Below are positions 60,545 to 64,000 of a stretch of DNA of 64,000 nt, in pieces; within the stretch, counting starts at the first letter, position 1; each line of letters starts with the position of its first letter. A program made the position numbers and the translations under genes. Origin of the DNA: JBOGDS01 sp050743075 (GTDB taxonomy: Bacteria > Actinomycetota > Actinomycetes > Jiangellales > Jiangellaceae); assembly GCA_050743075.1 (NCBI GenBank), contig JBOGDS010000001.1, positions 1 through 64,000 of the forward strand. Direction: 5' to 3'. The notes under the pieces are model-generated. The model was not told the DNA's origin. It ran no database searches and saw only the letters and a list, made by a program, of their open reading frames with translations.

Positions 60545-61561
60545 GTGCTCGACCTGCCTGTCTGGTTCGAGGTCGGCACGTTCGTCGTGCTGAGCCTGCT
60601 GCTCGTCGCTGATCTTGTCATCGTCACCCGGCGCCCCCATGAGCCGTCGACCAAGGAGGCCGGCCTGTGGGTGTCGTTCTACGTGTCGCTGGCGTTGATC
60701 TTCGGGCTGGTCATGCTCGTCGTGGCCGGAGGGCAGGCATCGGGTGAGTTCTACGCGGGCTGGTTGACCGAGTACAGCCTGTCGGTCGACAACCTGTTCA
60801 TCTTCGTGATCATCATGGCGCAGTTCCGAGTGCCGCGCGAGTACCAGCAGTCGGTGCTGCTGTTCGGCATCCTGCTGGCGATCGTCCTGCGCGGCATCTT
60901 CATCCTCATCGGAGCGGTGGCGATCAACGAGTTCGCCTGGGTCTTCTACCTGTTCGGTCTGTTCCTCGTCTACACCGCCGTCAGGCTGGCCAACCAGCAG
61001 ATTCACCACGAGGAGCACGACGACGAGTACGAGAATGCCGTCATCCGCCGCGCCCAGCGGCTGCTGCCGTTGAGCAAGAACTACGACGGCGTCAAGCTGC
61101 GCACCGTGGTCGACGGCAAGAAGCTGTTCACGCCGATGGTGATCGTCTTCGTCTCGATCGCATCGGCGGACATCTTGTTCGCGGTCGACTCGATCCCGGC
61201 CATCTTCGGCCTGACCCAAGAGGCGTTCATCGTCTTCACCGCGAACATCTTCGCGCTGATGGGTCTGCGCCAGCTCTACTTCCTGCTCGGTGGCCTGCTG
61301 GATCGGCTGGTGTACCTGTCCGCCGGCCTCGCCGTGATCCTGGGCTTCATCGGCGTCAAGCTGATCATGCACGCGTTGCACGAGAACAACCTGGCGTTCA
61401 TCAACGGCGGCGAGCCCATCGAGAACGTGCCGGACGTGCCGATCTGGCTCTCCTTGACGGTCATCGTCGCCACGCTGGCGATCACGACAGCAGCCAGCCT
61501 GCTCAAGACCCGGCGCGACGACCGCCGGGCCGAGCTGGCCCCGGATGCGACGGGGTCGTGA
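60545..61561 (+). CDS. TerC/Alx-family integral membrane protein
   Basis: The protein has 338 residues and about nine membrane helices. The family hallmarks are the acidic intramembrane motifs EYSLSVDNLFIFVIIMAQF (near residue 70) and SADILFAVDSIPAIFGLT (near residue 200), each with conserved Asp/Asn that probably bind Mn2+. Members (Alx, TerC) export manganese or supply it to exported proteins. The long His/Glu/Asp loop IHHEEHDDEYENAV lies after the fifth helix. GTG 60545 follows GAGAGAGGA; earlier starts would fall inside the riboswitch. Confidence 0.9.
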   Translation: MLDLPVWFEVGTFVVLSLLLVADLVIVTRRPHEPSTKEAGLWVSFYVSLALIFGLVMLVVAGGQASGEFYAGWLTEYSLSVDNLFIFVIIMAQFRVPREYQQSVLLFGILLAIVLRGIFILIGAVAINEFAWVFYLFGLFLVYTAVRLANQQIHHEEHDDEYENAVIRRAQRLLPLSKNYDGVKLRTVVDGKKLFTPMVIVFVSIASADILFAVDSIPAIFGLTQEAFIVFTANIFALMGLRQLYFLLGGLLDRLVYLSAGLAVILGFIGVKLIMHALHENNLAFINGGEPIENVPDVPIWLSLTVIVATLAITTAASLLKTRRDDRRAELAPDATGS

Positions 61562-61632
61562 GCGAGTCTCGCCGGCTGACCGACGGACCGATGATTTTCA
61601 CCGCGATCCGTCGTTGCACGTAGGCAGACGGC

Positions 61633-63057
61633 ATGCTGATCAGGAATCGGGAGGCCGAGATGGCGCGGCAGCAGAGCGACACGGGGCTGGCTGGGCTCAC
61701 GGTCCGGGAACTCGCCCCCCCACTGTCGTCGGGTGAGGTCACCGCGATCGAGGTCTTGGACGTCCATCTGGAGCGGATCGCCGCGCGCAACGGCGAGTTG
61801 AACGCCGTGGTGTCCCTCGACGAAGAAGGTGCGCGCGCACGCGCACGGGCCGCTGACGATCTTCGCGCCGCGGGCGGCCCGCTCGGGTCCCTGCACGGCA
61901 TTCCTATCACCCTCAAGGACGGCCACGATGTGGCTGGGCTGAGAACGACGATCGGCACTGCGGAACTCGACAACGTACCCTCGGCTGACGGCGCTGTGGC
62001 CGCCCGGCTACGGGCAGCCGGAGCCAACATCATCGGTCATACCAACGTGGCCGCATGGCTCGCGGACCACCAGAGCGGCAACCCCGTGTTCGGCCGCACC
62101 AGCAACCCGTGGAACCCGTCATTGACCGCCGGCGGATCGAGCGGCGGCGCCGCTGCGGCCGTGGCGTCCGGGATGACTCCCGCCGAGGTCGGGTCGGACC
62201 TGGTCGGATCGCTGCGTCAGCCGGCGAGCTTCTGTGGCGTGTACGGGCTCAAGCCCACCGAGCACCGCGTGCCGCTCACCGGATTCTTCCGGGTACCCGG
62301 TGGGTCGCCACGGCCGGTGCGCATCATGTCGAGCCTGGGGCCGATGGCCCGCAGCCTCGACGACGTCGAGCTGCTCCTGTCCATCATCTGCGGCCCGGAC
62401 GGGTACGACGCCGACGTTCCGGCGGTTCCGTTCGACCACCGACCGGACGTCGCGCCGCGCGATCTGCGCCTCGCCGTGGCGCCGAGGATCCCGGGGGCGC
62501 CTGTTGCCAGCGTGCTCAGCGACCGGGTGAGGCAGGTCGCTGACGCGGTCTCCGACACGGGCGGAGACGTCCAGGAGGTGCTCCCCGACATCGCGTGGGA
62601 CGACCAGCTCGCCCTCTACGGGGAGCTGCTGCAGACCGTCACGACCGTGTTCTCCGGGTCGGCCGAAGGATCGGAGCACACTCTGGCGGGATACCTTGAC
62701 GCGCTCGACCGGCGGGACAAGCTGATCGCCGCGTGGGAAGCGTTCTTCGAGCGGTACGACGCGCTCCTGGTCCCTCCGGCAGCGACCGTCGCGTACCCGC
62801 ACTCCGATGGCAGCTCACCCCTCGACATCGACGGGGAGCAAGTCCCGTACCACGAGCAGGGGTTCGTGTTCGCCATGTCCAACCTGACCGGGCTTCCCGG
62901 CCTGGTGCTGCCCGCGGGGCTCGACGACGACGGGACGCCCGTGGGTGTCCAGCTGGTCGGGCCGCGCTGGTCCGAGCCCACACTTCTCGGCATCGGCCGG
63001 GGACTGGAGGGCGCTGGCATCACCCCGGGCTTCCAGACGCCACCGGCGGGAGCCTGA
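61633..63057 (+). CDS. Amidase-signature-family hydrolase
   Basis: The 474-residue protein belongs to the amidase signature superfamily, with a Ser-cisSer-Lys triad. The catalytic Lys is in PITLKDGHD, the cis-Ser in AGGSSGGAAAAVASG, and the nucleophile in VGSDLVGSLRQPA, where the usual GSDxGGSxR has Val in place of one Gly. FMSNLTG-like and GLPVGVQLVG-like C-terminal elements (SNLTGLPGLVLPAG, TPVGVQLVGPRW) are present. Substrates of the family range from amides to aryl-carbamates and peptides; none can be assigned. TAGGCA ends 6 nt before ATG 61633, a weak leaderless promoter. Confidence 0.88.
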   Translation: MLIRNREAEMARQQSDTGLAGLTVRELAPPLSSGEVTAIEVLDVHLERIAARNGELNAVVSLDEEGARARARAADDLRAAGGPLGSLHGIPITLKDGHDVAGLRTTIGTAELDNVPSADGAVAARLRAAGANIIGHTNVAAWLADHQSGNPVFGRTSNPWNPSLTAGGSSGGAAAAVASGMTPAEVGSDLVGSLRQPASFCGVYGLKPTEHRVPLTGFFRVPGGSPRPVRIMSSLGPMARSLDDVELLLSIICGPDGYDADVPAVPFDHRPDVAPRDLRLAVAPRIPGAPVASVLSDRVRQVADAVSDTGGDVQEVLPDIAWDDQLALYGELLQTVTTVFSGSAEGSEHTLAGYLDALDRRDKLIAAWEAFFERYDALLVPPAATVAYPHSDGSSPLDIDGEQVPYHEQGFVFAMSNLTGLPGLVLPAGLDDDGTPVGVQLVGPRWSEPTLLGIGRGLEGAGITPGFQTPPAGA

Positions 63058-63076
63058 GCATCACCCCCCTCGGGGG

Positions 63077-63739
63077 TCACCACCCTCGGGCGCGCCAGTC
63101 GGGCAGCGCCGGCCGTTCGGTGCCGAGGGTGGTGTCGTGGCCGTGCCCGGGATAGATCCACGTCTCGTCGGGCAGCCGGTCGAACAACTTGCGCTCCACG
63201 TCGCCGAGGAGGCTCTCGAAGTCCTCCGCCGAGCCGTGGGTGTTTCCGACGCCGCCGGGGAACAGGCTGTCTCCCGTCCAGACGTGCGGAGCGCCGGTCG
63301 GGTCGTCGTAGAGCAACGCGATGCTGCCCGGCGTGTGCCCGACCAGGTGGATGACCTCCAGCTCGCAGGTGCCGACCGGCAGCAGGTCGCCGTCGCCGAC
63401 CAGTTCGGCCGTGGGCACCTGGATGCCGGGTGCGTCGTCCCGGTGGGCGACCGTGGTCGCGCCGGTACGTGCGACGACCGCAGCGAGCGCCTGCCAGTGG
63501 TCGGCGTGGCTGTGCGTGGTCGCGACCCGGACCACTGGTCCCTCCCCGCACACAGCGAGGATCCGCTCCGGCTCGGCCGCTGCGTCGATGACGAGCTCGT
63601 CGCCGGTGTCCCGGGAGCGGAGCACGTACACGTTGTTGTCCATTCGGCCGACCGAGACCTTGGTGACGACCAGGTGGGTGAGCTCGCGTACCGCTGGCGG
63701 CCCACCGGGGACGACCCGTCCGGTGTACGTGGGACTCAC
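63077..63739 (-). CDS. Metallo-beta-lactamase-fold hydrolase (glyoxalase II-like)
   Basis: The protein has 220 residues. The metal-binding motif THSHADHW (HxHxDH) is near residue 85, followed by HLVGHTPGS, TGDSLFPGGVGNTHG and a final YPGHGHDTT, the order seen in hydroxyacylglutathione-hydrolase-like and mycothiol-related thioesterases. GTG 63739 overlaps the stop codon of the upstream gene (GTGA on the minus strand), and the upstream gene is of mycothiol-dependent type, so a role in thiol-conjugate metabolism is reasonable but unproven. Confidence 0.87.
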   Translation of the reverse strand: MSPTYTGRVVPGGPPAVRELTHLVVTKVSVGRMDNNVYVLRSRDTGDELVIDAAAEPERILAVCGEGPVVRVATTHSHADHWQALAAVVARTGATTVAHRDDAPGIQVPTAELVGDGDLLPVGTCELEVIHLVGHTPGSIALLYDDPTGAPHVWTGDSLFPGGVGNTHGSAEDFESLLGDVERKLFDRLPDETWIYPGHGHDTTLGTERPALPDWRARGW

Positions 63740-64000
63740 CCCCACGCGGGGAGCGTCGGCAGCTGACCGGGGGGATCGACCTGAAGCTCGTGGCCGGCGG
63801 AGCGGCCGGTCAGCCAGCCGAGCACGGGCGTGGCGGCTCCGGTGACCGTCGGACCACCGGCGGATCCGAGCCGCTCCGCCGTACCGTCGACGACCAGGGT
63901 GAGGGCCGGAACGTCGTCGCGACGGCCGAAACGTCGCAGTGTCTCCGCCAGCGCCCGGGACACGAACCACGGCGCCCAGTTGTCGGGCAGGTAGCCGGTG
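63736..64000 (-). CDS. Maleylpyruvate-isomerase-family protein (5' end off window)
   Basis: Only the C-terminal 87 residues are in the window. GYLPDNWAPWF leads into a small domain with LTLVVDGTAERLG, GAATPVLGWLTGRSAG and a short tail, which matches the MDMPI C-terminal domain of mycothiol-dependent maleylpyruvate isomerase relatives. The frame is open to the right edge. It is coupled to the MBL-fold gene downstream. Confidence 0.75.
   Translation of the reverse strand, partial: TGYLPDNWAPWFVSRALAETLRRFGRRDDVPALTLVVDGTAERLGSAGGPTVTGAATPVLGWLTGRSAGHELQVDPPGQLPTLPAWG

Overview
The window is a contiguous piece of a high-GC actinobacterial chromosome. Signs of this are near-universal G/C third positions, GTG and TTG starts, GTGA/ATGA gene overlaps, a PriA-type HisA with no trpF in view, an F420-type luciferase-like oxidoreductase, mycothiol-type DinB/MDMPI proteins, an ANTAR response regulator beside pyk and polA, and a CoaE-GrpB fusion. 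Gene order is that of a non-streptomycete actinomycete; a Jiangella- or nocardioform-like genus is a guess only. A 10-N gap inside polA marks it as draft sequence, and at least five genes carry apparent single-base frameshifts.

Layout. 1-2.9 kb: a DksA/TraR-like protein with a KAPAK-repeat tail (5' end missing), lspA, an RluD-type pseudouridine synthase and an LLM oxidoreductase. 2.9-4.1 kb: a predicted leaderless leader peptide rich in Tyr/Phe codons, followed by stem-loops and then a fusion of a catalytically degenerate DAHP-synthase barrel with a chorismate mutase. 4.3-9.8 kb: a Tat-exported PHP-domain protein, a small coupled ORF, and dnaE. 9.8-16.9 kb: a frameshifted membrane protein and the hisD-C-B-H-(methyltransferase)-priA-(RidA)-hisF cluster. 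17-22.7 kb: repeat and antitoxin remnants, a DinB-fold protein, an asymmetric heterodimeric ABC exporter, and small membrane or lipoprotein genes. 22.7-29.1 kb: hisI-trpE-trp membrane protein-HGxxPAAW protein-stand-alone winged helix-trpC-trpB-trpA, interrupted by three palindromic elements. 29.1-46.3 kb: a DsbA-like thioredoxin, lgt, a VIT/CCC1 metal transporter under a probable iron box, gltBD, pyk, a tRNA-Leu(CAA), an ANTAR regulator with two orphan substrate-binding lipoproteins, a GNAT and polA. 46.3-50.8 kb: an HTH protein, a lytic transglycosylase, a UDP-glucuronate decarboxylase-like SDR, a flippase and gene debris. 50.8-64 kb: rpsA, a lipoprotein, an EEP-family membrane protein, hsp20 with an HspR (HAIR) operator, coaE-grpB, uvrB, a YjbR protein, a broken DinB gene, a TerC-family protein behind a yybP-ykoY-like riboswitch, an amidase, an MBL hydrolase and a partial MDMPI-type gene.

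How the genes work together. The his and trp genes form tightly overlapping operons that meet at hisI-trpE, and PriA probably serves both pathways. Many unlinked genes share a TANNNT hexamer exactly 6-7 nt before the start codon, which predicts widespread leaderless transcription. Small palindromic elements occur repeatedly: two copies of a 67-nt family, two copies of a 74-nt family, and four inverted repeats with TGATC/GATCA ends that each begin on a stop codon. These elements, and the leader/pseudoenzyme chorismate-mutase unit, are the least explained parts of the window.
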